A stretch of DNA of 64,000 nt from JARRQJ01 sp963810615 (GCA_963810615.1 CAWEOA010000007.1:372001-436000), one strand, 5' to 3'. Positions 49,501 to 58,586 are shown, counted from the stretch's first letter. Numbers and translations are program-made. Notes: generated from the sequence alone by a model not told the origin.

Positions 49501-50027
49501 ACCGCAAATTCACCGTGCTCCATGACCTGGGAAACGCAACGATAGCCGTTCGCCTCGAGGCGCAGCCGCATGGCGCTCAAATCCAGTTGATCGCCCGCAT
49601 CCATGATCAAACTATGGGCCTGCAGGTAACGGCGCGGCGGCAGGCGGTTCATCAAGGTGGAAATCGGTACCACTAGGATTCCGCGTTGCAGCCCAGGGAG
49701 TTGATACAGGGCTTCCAGGCGTTGCGAGATGATGTCCTGATGGGGAGAAAAACTGTCGTAGGGCAGGGTTTCCCAATCGGGAAAGCTTAGCACCGGCAAG
49801 TCCGCTGCCGCGCCGTTGAAAAAGCGCACTTCATATTCGAGGCGACTGGCCTCCGGGGTATCGGCGGCGAGCAGCAGCACCGGGGCGCGATGGCGGCGTG
49901 CCGTTTGACTGGCCGCGAGGCCGAGTGCGCTGCCGTAGAGACCGGTCCAGTTCACGATTTGTCCCGGCTTGGCGGGCGGCAAGGCTTGAAAGATGGCTTG
50001 GGTTTGCTGTGGTGTGGATGAACTCAT
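46536..50027 (-). CDS. mfd: Transcription-repair coupling factor
   Basis: 1163 residues, the standard size. ATG 50027 has AGGAAG 6 bp upstream. The order is the UvrB-like N-domain (residues ~1-350; RLEYEVRFFNGAAADLPVLS, DYLNPDTL), the RNA-polymerase interaction domain (~500-580; GAPVVHEDHGVGRYLGMQTL), and the SF2 translocase with Walker A CGDVGFGKTEVAMRAAF and box II IVDEEHRFGVRQKEW, motif III TLTATPIPRTLN, motifs V-VI including NTIVINHADHFGLAQLHQLR and GRVGRS. The C-terminal TRCF autoinhibitory domain ends the protein. It removes stalled RNA polymerase and recruits UvrA. Confidence 0.97.
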   Translation of the reverse strand: MSSSTPQQTQAIFQALPPAKPGQIVNWTGLYGSALGLAASQTARRHRAPVLLLAADTPEASRLEYEVRFFNGAAADLPVLSFPDWETLPYDSFSPHQDIISQRLEALYQLPGLQRGILVVPISTLMNRLPPRRYLQAHSLIMDAGDQLDLSAMRLRLEANGYRCVSQVMEHGEFAVRGSLLDLYPMGSRLPYRIDLFDEQVDSIRTFDPETQRSLDNVDHIRLLPAREFPLTEEAISQFRQAYRLRFEGNPQHSTIYRDVSDGLAPPGIEYYLPLFFEQTESLLDYLNPDTLVIGTAGAAAAADHFWQEINARHESLRYNTERPLLSPSEVFVPPETLATALTAFARIGADPFLDVDSPSQTYRFATHAPPPLSIVARAEQPAEILMRFLQGFSGRVLFAAETAGRRETLLDLLKGSGLHPALFDDWQGFVDSDVPLGLTVAALEQGLLLDEPHLAVICEAQLFGEQVLQKRRRKAARTRDADAVIRDLTELNLGAPVVHEDHGVGRYLGMQTLSVGGLTTEFITIEYAGGDKLYVPVSSLHLISRYSGAAPEQAPLHKLGSEQWVKAKRRAAEKVRDVAAELLNIYARRAARKGFAFAAPDAHYRAFAATFPFEETPDQQSAIEAVINDVTHAQPMDRLVCGDVGFGKTEVAMRAAFVAVQNNKQVAVLVPTTLLAQQHFQNFQDRFADWPVKVASLSRFRSAKEQEAVLQGLRDGNVDIVIGTHKLLQTDIKFKRLGLAIVDEEHRFGVRQKEWLKSLRSEVHILTLTATPIPRTLNMALSGMRDLSIIATPPSRRLAIKTFVRERDDGLIREACLRELKRGGQVYFLHNEVKTIDKITGELAKLLPEARIRIAHGQMRERELEQVMLDFYHHRFNILVCTTIIETGIDIPNANTIVINHADHFGLAQLHQLRGRVGRSHHQAYAYMVVPPRKLMTADAVKRLEAIESLEDLGAGFTLATHDLEIRGAGELLGDEQSGQMHEIGFTLYTQLLERAVQALKTGREPDLAAPLSHGGEIDLRIPALIPEDYLPDVHARLVMYKRIASAENDEALKELQVEMIDRFGLLPETAKNLFRMTQIKLKAQALGIRKLEAGPNGGRILFDKEPNIDPSTVIRLIQTQPKTYKLDGQDKLRFTLEMPEREQRFQAAEKLLEILAIKEAA

Positions 50028-50300
50028 GTACTTCCTGCGCTAATTACAAATAGACATAGACCCCCATGGCGCGTGCCCGGGGGTATGCGCGGCTATTTTC
50101 CCATATCAAGGCCGCGCGAGACAGTCCGCATTCCAAGAAAAATAGTGATTGGGCAGGATCTAAATAGTCCGTCATTTCGGGCGCAGCGTACCGGAGCCCC
50201 GGAAGCCGACGACTTTAATCCGGCGGTCTGATGGATTCTGACATTTATGCCCTTCAGGGTATGCGGCGGGATGACATCAAAAGAATTATTCAGACCGTCC

Positions 50301-50846
50301 TTAGCGTGTGCTGAGCAGGACGTAGGCGGCGCCGGTACCGCCGTCGCCGGGCGGCGCCGAGCAGAATGCCAAAACCTCATCGCATTGGCGCAGCCACACG
50401 TTGAGTTTGCTCTTGAGTATCGGTTGGCGGTTGGGCGAGTTATAACCCTTGCCGTGAATGATGCGTACGCAGCGCGCGCCGCGCATGCGGCTGTCGTGCA
50501 GAAAGGCTACCAACTGGCGTCGGGCCTGGGCCGTGGTGAGGCCGTGCATATCCAGCTCTGCGCGAATGGCGTAATGGCCTTTGCGCAGCTTGCGAATCTG
50601 TGCATGCTGGACACCGGGGCGGACAAAGGACAGTTCATCGCCGGCGGCAGATTCCACGGGTTCGAAGGTATCGAGCATATCCGCCCGCTCCAAGAGCGGA
50701 TCGCGCAGAGGAGGAGGGGTTTTAGGGGCTTGCTTGCGTTTTTTAGCCAGGTTGGCGCGATTGACCGGCTGCATGGGATTGACCGGTCCCACTTCACGAC
50801 GAAACAGCTCGATGTCTTCGGCGGAGAGTTTGCTTTTGCGCGGCAT
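50301..50846 (-). CDS. Smr-domain protein (YdaL/SmrA-like)
   Basis: 181 residues from ATG 50846 (MPRKSKLSAEDIELFRREVG) with GGAAA upstream; an earlier in-frame start adds 11 unlikely residues. The C-terminal ~85 residues form the Smr (MutS2-related) domain: LDMHGLTTAQARRQLVAFLH, VRIIHGKGYNSPNRQPILKS, and GDGGTGAAYVLLSTR, with the D-x-H-G and H-G-x-G motifs. Stand-alone Smr proteins nick or bind DNA and RNA; in E. coli SmrB they cleave mRNA at collided ribosomes. The N-terminal half is charged and probably disordered. No operon partner is seen. Confidence 0.9.
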   Translation of the reverse strand: MPRKSKLSAEDIELFRREVGPVNPMQPVNRANLAKKRKQAPKTPPPLRDPLLERADMLDTFEPVESAAGDELSFVRPGVQHAQIRKLRKGHYAIRAELDMHGLTTAQARRQLVAFLHDSRMRGARCVRIIHGKGYNSPNRQPILKSKLNVWLRQCDEVLAFCSAPPGDGGTGAAYVLLSTR

Positions 50847-50916
50847 GAGGCCATTTCCACTCAAGGGCTTGTGAAACAACTTTAGCAGGAATACCTTACA
50901 AAAGCGGACTTTACTA

Positions 50917-50945
50917 TTGACCCGTCCCGGCGGCCTCAGTAGACT
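50917..50945 (+). promoter_or_regulatory. Sigma-70 promoter of the tRNA-Asn gene
   Basis: -35 TTGACC (50917-50922) and -10 TAGACT (50940-50945), 17 bp apart, about 23 bp upstream of the tRNA 5' end. This is the spacing expected for a vegetative promoter. Confidence 0.65.
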
Positions 50946-50968
50946 ACGCAGCCACGACGCTTCGTCGA

Positions 50969-51044
50969 TCCCCAGTAGCTCAGTTGGTAGAGCAGGTGAC
51001 TGTTAATCACCGGGTCCGTGGTTCGAGTCCGCGCTGGGGAGCCA
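50969..51044 (+). tRNA. tRNA-Asn (anticodon GUU)
   Basis: 76 nt including the encoded CCA. The acceptor stem TCCCCAG pairs with CTGGGGA (51034-51040). The D-loop has GTAGCTCAGTTGGTAGAGC, the anticodon arm GTGACTGTTAATCAC has the GTT anticodon, and the T-arm is GGTTCGAGTCC. The cloverleaf is complete. Confidence 0.97.
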
Positions 51045-51053
51045 ATTCAATCA

Positions 51054-51077
51054 AGGGGTTAGAGTTCACTAGCCCCT
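51054..51077 (+). terminator. Possible hairpin after tRNA-Asn
   Basis: AGGGGTTAG pairs with CTAGCCCCT across a 6-nt loop (one G-U pair). No T-run follows, so it would be a weak or Rho-dependent end rather than a classical terminator. Confidence 0.4.
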
Positions 51078-51522
51078 ATGCTCTAATACCTGCCAGATAC
51101 TGAATAAAGTAATAATAAGGTTCCGTCAGCGAATAGCCAATGCTTGCGGCGGTGAAGCATGCCCAGCCGCCGCGGGTATGGAGGTACTACATGGTCCGAA
51201 TCTACCGCCGGGAAGGCGCGGCTGTGTGCTCAACGCAACCGAATCCCAGGGAGTCGGAATGCTTGGGCAGAGCCGGGTCGACATCAGGGTGAAATCGATG
51301 ACTCCCTCTAGATAGACTGAATCGATTCTTCATTGGTATTTATGGGCGGGAAGATAACTAGAATCCATCTCAAAATTGGATTTATTCGTGTCGCGAGATT
51401 AATCCCCTGACCCCAGCCCTCTCCCTGAGGGCGAGGGGGTATTGGTCACTTTGAATCAATGGCACTGTCATATTCCTCGAGAAATATTGATATTGGACCT
51501 GAACCTTCAGCTAATATAGGAC
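51078..51522. other. Intergenic region with one GC-rich palindrome
   Basis: No gene found. A single family copy (CCCCTGACCCCAGCCCTCTC, closing at CCTGAGGGCGAGGGGG) lies at 51404-51439. The rest shows no other recognisable feature. Confidence 0.65.
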
Positions 51523-51891
51523 ATGCATTTAAATTTTGAGATAGGTTCTAAATTGAAACTGATCGTTTTGCTTTTCATGCTGCTGGCCATGACCGCGGCT
51601 GACGCTCGTGCCTTGCAGGGAGTACCTTCGTGCGAAGACTGGTTTAGAGGCCGCTGGATGGAAAAACAAAACGGCGGCACATACGCGCCGATTGAGGCGA
51701 ATAAATATTGGTTAAGAAAGTATTTATCCGGTGTCGCAGCAAGTAGCGGAATTGATTTTGTGTTTCACAGCGACGCAGGGTCTTTCTATCGCTTTGTGGA
51801 CGAATACTGTAAAAAACATCCGCGTGATAACCTAAGCGATGCCGGCAGGGCGCTAGCTAGCGAACTAATAGATAACAAGCAGGTTAAGTAG
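51523..51891 (+). CDS. Small secreted protein, Rap1a/HdeA-like
   Basis: 122 residues. A hydrophobic segment LIVLLFMLLAMTAADARA near the N-terminus is a signal peptide, so the mature part is periplasmic. The mature part has the two-cysteine pattern of Rap1a/Tai and HdeA-like proteins: SCEDWFRGRWME, then YLSGVAASSGIDFV, and YCKKHPRDNLSDAGRALASE near the C-terminus. Rap1a members are periplasmic immunity proteins for cell-wall toxins; HdeA-like ones are acid chaperones. No toxin gene is adjacent, so neither role can be assigned. It precedes the kinase gene by ~220 bp. Confidence 0.7.
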   Translation: MHLNFEIGSKLKLIVLLFMLLAMTAADARALQGVPSCEDWFRGRWMEKQNGGTYAPIEANKYWLRKYLSGVAASSGIDFVFHSDAGSFYRFVDEYCKKHPRDNLSDAGRALASELIDNKQVK

Positions 51892-52112
51892 CCGGCGTGG
51901 CGAAATAAATGCTAGTGTTGAATGGCAAGTCCATATCTCCGGCTCCGTCAGACGGACTCTCTTTCGAGTACCGGCCCTGGAAAAGTATTTACGATCTGGG
52001 CCATACTACGCCGTATCCATGGTAGCTCAACACGCAAAGTAAGGTCGGCGCTCCAGACTCTATTCATCATATGACCCTGATCAAAAAATATCAGCGATAC
52101 TGAGCATAGGCT

Positions 52113-53870
52113 ATGGATTTTAGAAGCAAGCTGCAGGCCTATGCCGATCAACGATTAACCGCCCCCGAACTGATCATCGCGCTCGATCGTGCGATTGCGG
52201 ATTCGCACTCGCGTCGCGATCTGCTGCAAAATGAAGTGGAGACATTTAAGAGCGACGTCGGATTGCAGCAAGATGTCTACGATGCATTGTGCATGCGCTT
52301 GAATAATGCCAGGAAGGTGAGCCCGTCCGGCGAGGAGCAGGGGGACGCGACAGTAATGGCAACCCGCCTTCCCAATGCTGAGTCCATCGGGGAATCTCTA
52401 CCCGACGCGACGGTGATGAGCGTGCAGAAGCACGAGCCCTCTCCCGATGCGACTGCGTTGTCGCCGGCGGCGGAAATGACTCGAATGCGAGATGTGCCGC
52501 CCCAACCGCCACAGGATACATCGTCATGGACGATGAGCGACTTTGTTGATACTCGCCGTCAGGAACAGCTGGTGTCGGGAATGATCTTGAAGGAGCGTTT
52601 CGTCCTGGAGAAAGTGCTGGGAACCGGCGGGATGAGCACGGTCTTCCTCGCCCGCGATCTGCGCAAGGAAGAGGCCCAGGATCGTACCCCCCATGTGGCG
52701 ATCAAGGTGCTGGGGCCGGAATTCAAGAATCATCCGGAATCGCTCAAGGTCCTGCAGCGGGAGGCGAAAAAGGCCCAGACCCTTTCCCATCCCAATATTG
52801 TCAATGTTTACGATTTCGATCGCGACGACCACACCATCTTCATGACCATGGAGGTATTGGAAGGTCAGGGACTGGACAAGCTGATTCGGGCGAACAGACT
52901 CGGCTTACCCTTGGTAGAAGTAATACCGATCGTGGACGGGATTGCCCAGGCCCTGGGCTACGCTCATGAAAAAGATATCGTGCATTCGGATTTGAAGCCG
53001 GGGAACGTCCATGTCACCAAGGACAATACCGTTAAGGTCTTGGATTTCGGTATCGCCCGCGCCCGGCGTGACGGCAAGACCGATGCGCCCGAGGCGGACA
53101 ATTTCGATGTGGGAGCCTTGGGTGCCTTGACGCCGGCCTATGCCAGCTGTGAGATGCTCGAGGGTCTCGAACCCGACCCGCGGGACGACATCTACGCCTT
53201 GGGGTGTATTACCTATGAATTGCTCACCGGTCAGCATCCCTACGCGAGAAAATCCGCCGTCGAGGCGCGTGACGCGAATATGCAGGCCGAGCCAGTGCCC
53301 GGCCTCAAACGCCGGCAATGGGCGGCCTTGCGCCAAGCCTTGGCCTTTAAACGGGAAGAACGTACCGCCGATGTATTGGACTTCGTCAACGATTTCAAAC
53401 CGCACAAGCTTCCATGGCGATCGATCGCAGCGGTAGCGCTGATAGTGGTGGCTTCGCTGGTGGGCTGGTCCTATTACGCCTACCAGAATCGGCAGCTCGC
53501 GCAGGAGCTGGGGGATGATCTCGCGCGGCGCGCGCCTGTCAATCTGACGCCTCAGCAACAGGCCAAGATCAAAGATTTCCTGGACATCGGAAAACTCTAT
53601 ATGACGCTGGGCCAATACGCGGCGCCCCCGGGCGACAGCGCCTTCGATGCCTATCAGAAGGTGCTGGCGATCGATCCGCGCAATGAAGAGGCGCGCGACG
53701 GCGAGCGCAAGATCGCCGGCTATTATCAGGATCAGGGGCAGGCGGCACTGAAACAAGGGGATTTGGCGCAGGCCAAGACTATGATAGAACTGGGCTTGTA
53801 TGTGCGGCCGGCGGATGATTCCTTATTGAAACTGCAAAAAGAAATACAGGCCAGGCAGATCGGGGGTTGA
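52113..53870 (+). CDS. Transmembrane serine/threonine protein kinase
   Basis: 585 residues. The N-terminal ~155 residues are charged and contain three D-A-T steps (residues 78, 98, 112; two are DATVM), possible phosphorylation sites. The kinase domain (~163-420) has G-loop VLGTGGMSTVFLARD, the ATP lysine K198 in VAIKVLG, the catalytic loop HSDLKPGNVHV at 291-301 and DFG at 311. The catalytic loop has Ser in place of the usual Arg of HRD, a form seen in a subset of proteobacterial kinases. A membrane helix (~437-457, AAVALIVVASLVGWSYYAY) leads to a C-terminal domain of ~125 residues with TPR-like helices (KQGDLAQAKTMIELGLYV). It is 70 bp before the caspase-fold gene, same strand. Confidence 0.9.
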   Translation: MDFRSKLQAYADQRLTAPELIIALDRAIADSHSRRDLLQNEVETFKSDVGLQQDVYDALCMRLNNARKVSPSGEEQGDATVMATRLPNAESIGESLPDATVMSVQKHEPSPDATALSPAAEMTRMRDVPPQPPQDTSSWTMSDFVDTRRQEQLVSGMILKERFVLEKVLGTGGMSTVFLARDLRKEEAQDRTPHVAIKVLGPEFKNHPESLKVLQREAKKAQTLSHPNIVNVYDFDRDDHTIFMTMEVLEGQGLDKLIRANRLGLPLVEVIPIVDGIAQALGYAHEKDIVHSDLKPGNVHVTKDNTVKVLDFGIARARRDGKTDAPEADNFDVGALGALTPAYASCEMLEGLEPDPRDDIYALGCITYELLTGQHPYARKSAVEARDANMQAEPVPGLKRRQWAALRQALAFKREERTADVLDFVNDFKPHKLPWRSIAAVALIVVASLVGWSYYAYQNRQLAQELGDDLARRAPVNLTPQQQAKIKDFLDIGKLYMTLGQYAAPPGDSAFDAYQKVLAIDPRNEEARDGERKIAGYYQDQGQAALKQGDLAQAKTMIELGLYVRPADDSLLKLQKEIQARQIGG

Positions 53871-53940
53871 AGAGCTGCCCATCAGCGCGGATCGGCGGCA
53901 GTGGGTTGCGGAATCGTCGTTTGGCGGTGTTTACGCTATC

Positions 53941-56034
53941 ATGGTCGTGCTGGGTCTGAGGCCATATTGGAGAAGCATGTTGCGCAGCCATAGAATACTG
54001 AGAGCAATTACCGCGCGGGGCGTGATCGGCCTGTGCGTGGTGGCGTTGTTCAGCGCCTGCGCCTCGCAGATGGCCGGGGCGCCGGAAACGAGCATCTCTT
54101 CTTTCGATGTCTCAAAATTACCCCCCGACCAGGTCGACAAGCTTTTTGTAGTGGACTGTCTGCTCCCGGGTCAGGTGCGCAAACTGGGGGAGATGACTAC
54201 CTATATCACGCCGCGCCGTCCGGTGAAAACCACGGCCATCGACTGTGAAATCCGCGGCGGGGAATATGTCGCCTATGATCGCGCCGATTATGCGACCGCG
54301 CTCAAGGTCTGGTTGCCGCAGGCGAAGGCGGGCAGCGCCGAGGCGCAAACCTATGTCGGCGAGATATATGAGAAGGGTCTGGGCATCACGCCCGATTATG
54401 CCCTGGCCGCACAGTGGTACCGTAAGGCGGCGGATCAGGGTTATGCGCGCGCCCAGATCGATCTGGGATTTCTGTACGAAAAAGGCCGGGGCGTAGAGCA
54501 GAACCTGTCAGAGGCTATGAACTGGTACCGCAAGGCCTCGGGCCTGTCGGGTGGGAAGCTGGAATTCGTATCGACGGTGGAAAGCAGTGCCCGCGCCAAA
54601 CAGGATACCGAGTTGAAGTCGTTGCGCGGTGAAGTCACCCGTCTCACCAAGGAAACCAAATCACTGCAAGCGCGGCTCGGTTCCGCCCAGCACAAACTCG
54701 ACAAGGCGCGCAGCGAAAAAAAATCCCTGGAGATGCAGCTGCAAGATCTGCAACGGCGCAAGCAATCGCTGCAAGGCCAGCCGGGGACATCGGCCGACGA
54801 GCGTAGCCAGCTGGATAAGGAGCTGCAACAACGCCAGGATCAACTGGCTCGCCAGAATCAGGCGGTAAATCGCTTGGAGCGTGAAACCAACCAACTGAGT
54901 TCCAAGCTTAACAAGACCGAAGACAAACGCGAACGGGCCACTACCGGGCCGACCATCGAGATCGTAAACCCGCTGCTCACCGCGACGCGGGGTATTCCTA
55001 CCGTCAGGTTGCGCTCCATCGAAAGGAATGCTGATGTCATGGGCAAGATCGATGCGCCCGCCGGCATTAAATTCTTTAAGGTGAATGGTCAGCCGGAACG
55101 GTTTGCGAAAGATGGAAGTTTCAAGACCCGGATCCCATTGGATGCGGCGGACAACAAGGTGTCGATGTTGGTTGTGGATAATAACGGTAGGCAAGCGGCG
55201 CTCGATTTCCTGATTCAGAGCGCCGCCGGTGCCGTCGCCAGTGCACCGCTCGGCCCCGCCAATAACAGTATGAGCAAACCGGGCGATCTTAATTTCGGCG
55301 ACTATTACGCGGTGGTGATCGGCAATGACGACTACACTTATTTGCCCAAACTGCGTACCGCAGTGCACGATGCCCGCCGCGTCGATAAGGTCTTACGCGA
55401 GCAATACGGTTTCAAGACGACGCTGCTGATCAACGCCGACCGGCGGACCATTTTGTCGGCCCTCTATGAATTGCGCGAACACCTCGCGCCGCAGGACAAT
55501 CTCTTGATTTACTATGCCGGTCATGGCGACATGGACCGCGTCAACGATCGCGGTTACTGGCTGCCCGTGGATGCGGAGGAGGATAACCCCTCCAATTGGA
55601 TATCCAATGACGCTATTACCGACATCATCAACACCATGCCATCGAAGCACATTATGGTGGTCGTCGATTCCTGTTATTCGGGAACCTTGTCGCGCACCGC
55701 CATTCCACAGGTGCAGGTCAACTTACCCGAGAAGCTGCGCGAGCGCTGGTTGCGCCTCATGACTAAGAGCCGTTCGCGCACCGTCTTGACCTCCGGCGGT
55801 CTGGAGCCGGTGCTGGACGAAGGCGGCAATGGCGATTCGGTGTTCGCCCAAGCCTTCGTGAAAGCCTTGGAAAATAATCACGGTCTGTTGCTGGGCTACA
55901 GTCTCTATCGCGAGGTGGCGAATGTGGTTACGCAACAAGCGTCGCGTTACGGTGTGAATCAGGTGCCGGAATATGCGCCCATCAAGCATGCCGGGCACGA
56001 GACGGGGCAATTCTTTTTTGTGTCGACCACCTGA
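53941..56034 (+). CDS. Caspase-fold lipoprotein with Sel1 repeats and coiled coil
   Basis: 697 residues. A lipobox (VALFSAC, Cys 40) suggests a membrane-anchored, periplasm-facing lipoprotein. Residues ~116-200 are Sel1 repeats (EAQTYVGEIYEKGLGITPDY and copies). ~205-335 is a coiled coil. ~454-690 is a C14 (caspase-like) peptidase: DYYAVVIGNDDY, catalytic His 528 in YYAGHGD, catalytic Cys 578 in VVVDSCYSGT, followed by a p10-like C-terminal part. Both catalytic residues are present. Caspase-fold peptidases in bacteria usually act in the cytosol in defence or cell death; an exported one is less usual. The kinase upstream and autotransporter downstream are candidate partners. Confidence 0.87.
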   Translation: MVVLGLRPYWRSMLRSHRILRAITARGVIGLCVVALFSACASQMAGAPETSISSFDVSKLPPDQVDKLFVVDCLLPGQVRKLGEMTTYITPRRPVKTTAIDCEIRGGEYVAYDRADYATALKVWLPQAKAGSAEAQTYVGEIYEKGLGITPDYALAAQWYRKAADQGYARAQIDLGFLYEKGRGVEQNLSEAMNWYRKASGLSGGKLEFVSTVESSARAKQDTELKSLRGEVTRLTKETKSLQARLGSAQHKLDKARSEKKSLEMQLQDLQRRKQSLQGQPGTSADERSQLDKELQQRQDQLARQNQAVNRLERETNQLSSKLNKTEDKRERATTGPTIEIVNPLLTATRGIPTVRLRSIERNADVMGKIDAPAGIKFFKVNGQPERFAKDGSFKTRIPLDAADNKVSMLVVDNNGRQAALDFLIQSAAGAVASAPLGPANNSMSKPGDLNFGDYYAVVIGNDDYTYLPKLRTAVHDARRVDKVLREQYGFKTTLLINADRRTILSALYELREHLAPQDNLLIYYAGHGDMDRVNDRGYWLPVDAEEDNPSNWISNDAITDIINTMPSKHIMVVVDSCYSGTLSRTAIPQVQVNLPEKLRERWLRLMTKSRSRTVLTSGGLEPVLDEGGNGDSVFAQAFVKALENNHGLLLGYSLYREVANVVTQQASRYGVNQVPEYAPIKHAGHETGQFFFVSTT

Positions 56035-56242
56035 TTGCCGCGGATGGCGTGCGGATTTCGCGAGGAGGAACGATCGGGTGTGGTGTGGGGGAGATCTTAA
56101 GCACTCACACAACATGCCTCATTGACCAGATTCGGTGGGGGGATGCCCTTGATCATGGTGGAAAGGCCAAGGCGATGAACCTGTCCCCGCGCCGCCGTCG
56201 TGAAGGTTACGGGGAATAAAAAGTAATACCAATTAAAAACCA

Positions 56243-58318
56243 ATGGGAAAATCATCCGCTATGAATGCTCACCGCGCCGCCGTGATATCCGCGTATATTC
56301 TTATAAGTATTCTCGTCACGCCGTGTGTCATGCGGGGTTTGGCGGCAATGCAAAGAGTCGACGGGAACGGCGACCGCAGGCCACGCTGCGGTGGCGTGCG
56401 ACGATTCCTGGTGCCATTGCTGTTGAGCGGATTGGGCGTGGCGATGCCGTTACAGGCGGCGGTGACACAGACCCCCGGCAACGTGGTAACCCCCGGTGTT
56501 CAAGTCGAGTATCTGGTTTCAACCATCGTGCCGTCCGGCGCGTCAACGCAAATCACCGTGCAGGAAGGTGGCACCGATATAACCGCTCAAATGAGTTCGA
56601 CCGATTGTAGCTTTGACGGCGTCCTCTATTGTTCGGGCAATATCCCGGGCAGCTCTCGCCTGGATTGGTTGCCGGCGGCGGGGGTCCACAACCTCACCAT
56701 CACAGTAAATTGCTTCGATGTCGACGGCATCGCATGCGGTACCGACCAGTTCTCCGTGACCACCGCGGTCGGAACCGAGTCGCTAGATCTTCAGGTCTCC
56801 TCGACCCCCACTACCTACGCCAGGGTTGGGGACGTCATTACCTATACCTATAAAATCACCAACACCGGTGACCTCGACCTGGGACTGGTCGCATTGAGCG
56901 ACAATCGTCTCGGCACCATCAGTGCTTGCGACGTCGCCACCCTCGCCGCCAGCGCCAGCGTCAGCTGTAGCCAAACCTATACGGTCACCCAGGCCGATAT
57001 CACCAGCGGCTCACTTTCCAACAACGCTCAGGCCACGGCGACCAGTTTATACAGTGGCATGCAGGTCCTGGCCGGCGGAAGTACCCTCAGCAGCGTCGGC
57101 TCCACCGACCTGGTACTGATTCCCGCTCTCAACCCCAACCAATCGGCGCTGGCCGGCGCCTTGGATAACGTCTGTTCTACGTCCGTCAATACCACGGTCC
57201 AGACCATGTGCACGCAAATCAACTCGCTGACGACCAATCAGATCCGCGACGCCTTGCAACAACTGGTGCCTGACCAGGTGGCGGCACAGGGGACCAGTGC
57301 CGTCGAGACCTCATTTACCCAACTGGCTAACATTCGTTGGCGACTGTTGGCCTTGCACAATAATGGGGACAGCAAGATGCTGGCCTTGAACGGCTTGATG
57401 CTGGCCGTGAACGGTCAGTCCATCCCGGTAGGTTTGCTGGCGGATGCTACCACCGACGAGTCTAATATCGCGAATTCCGGGCGCCTGGGCGGCTTCGTCA
57501 AGGGCCGCATCCAGTTGGGAGACAGCAGCGCCACCTCCAATGCCGCCGGCTACGATTTCAGCACCAAGGGCGTGACCATGGGGGTAGACTACCGGCTCAG
57601 CGATCAATTGGTGCTGGGCGGTGCCTTGGGATACGCGAACACCAACAACGACTACAAGTCCAGCCGCGGCGACATGAGCGCCGACGGGACGACGCTGTCG
57701 TTTTATGGCAGCTATTACGCCCCTCGGGATATTTACCTGGATTGGATCGCGAGCTACGGCAGCAACAAATACAGCTCGACGCGTAACATCACTTATTCCG
57801 GCATCAATACCCAGGCCCAGGGTGATCCCAACGGTAGCCAGCTCGGCACCAGTTTGAGCGTGGGTACTGATGTTTCCCGCGGCGCCTGGGTATTTACACC
57901 GTACCTGCGCGCCGAATACGTGGAGGCCAAGGTTGACGCCTATGATGAGAGCGGCGGCAGCGGTCTCGCGCTGTCCTATGATCAACAGACGGTGCATTCC
58001 TTTACCACCGCCGCGGCCGCTCGCGTCGCCAAGACCGTCAGCACCCGCTCCGGCGTGTTTACCCCCAGCGCTCACCTCGAATGGGAGCATCAGTACCGCA
58101 ACGATCAGCGCATGATAACGGCGCGTTTCGTGGAAGATCCCTCGGCGCCGTTCCAGACTGCCACGGACAGTCCTGATCGAAACTATTTCAATCTGGGGCT
58201 GAGCATGGCCGCGACCTGGCCCGCCGGGCGATCGGGCTTCATCAGTTATGAGATGGTGCTGGGTCAGAACAACATCCGTAGCTACACTTTTGATTTCGGA
58301 GTGCGGCAGGAATTTTAG
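56243..58318 (+). CDS. Autotransporter with DUF11-like passenger domain
   Basis: 691 residues. Several starts are possible; the true signal peptide is probably RRFLVPLLLSGLGVAMPLQA, so ATG 56348 could be used, or the N-terminus is an extended autotransporter signal. Passenger residues ~170-270 resemble a DUF11/conserved repeat domain (TPTTYARVGDVITYTYKITN, NTGDLDLGLVALSDNRLGTI). Residues ~410-691 form a 12-stranded-type barrel with a GRIQLGDSSATSNAAG start and the C-terminal DFGVRQEF ending in Phe. It is anchored in the outer membrane with the passenger exported. No protease or cleavage signature was seen. It follows the caspase gene by 208 bp. Confidence 0.87.
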   Translation: MGKSSAMNAHRAAVISAYILISILVTPCVMRGLAAMQRVDGNGDRRPRCGGVRRFLVPLLLSGLGVAMPLQAAVTQTPGNVVTPGVQVEYLVSTIVPSGASTQITVQEGGTDITAQMSSTDCSFDGVLYCSGNIPGSSRLDWLPAAGVHNLTITVNCFDVDGIACGTDQFSVTTAVGTESLDLQVSSTPTTYARVGDVITYTYKITNTGDLDLGLVALSDNRLGTISACDVATLAASASVSCSQTYTVTQADITSGSLSNNAQATATSLYSGMQVLAGGSTLSSVGSTDLVLIPALNPNQSALAGALDNVCSTSVNTTVQTMCTQINSLTTNQIRDALQQLVPDQVAAQGTSAVETSFTQLANIRWRLLALHNNGDSKMLALNGLMLAVNGQSIPVGLLADATTDESNIANSGRLGGFVKGRIQLGDSSATSNAAGYDFSTKGVTMGVDYRLSDQLVLGGALGYANTNNDYKSSRGDMSADGTTLSFYGSYYAPRDIYLDWIASYGSNKYSSTRNITYSGINTQAQGDPNGSQLGTSLSVGTDVSRGAWVFTPYLRAEYVEAKVDAYDESGGSGLALSYDQQTVHSFTTAAAARVAKTVSTRSGVFTPSAHLEWEHQYRNDQRMITARFVEDPSAPFQTATDSPDRNYFNLGLSMAATWPAGRSGFISYEMVLGQNNIRSYTFDFGVRQEF

Positions 58319-58586
58319 ATGGTTGCGGAAGACAGCGGGAATGTCTGGTGCCGGTGATGTAGGGGCCGACGTGCCTGCCTAAATCCGGTGCATTTGAAAC
58401 TCGCTATCGGCCATCGGTCTCACAGAGTCAATATCAGCGGAGTCGCTGGTCTGTCGCGGCCTGCTTAGGGTAGTGAATCCGAAAAGCGCTGCTAATTAGG
58501 ATCCGAGATGCTTGACTGATCAATGGCGGTTGTTTCCACTACCCACCGTAGCCGCCACCGTCATCACCACCGCCACCGCCACCAGC
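58319..58586. other. Spacer with simple repeats at the right edge
   Basis: No gene. The right end (58540-58586) continues the CCACCG-type triplet repeats that code for the glycine-rich tail of the pseudopilin on the minus strand. Confidence 0.6.
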
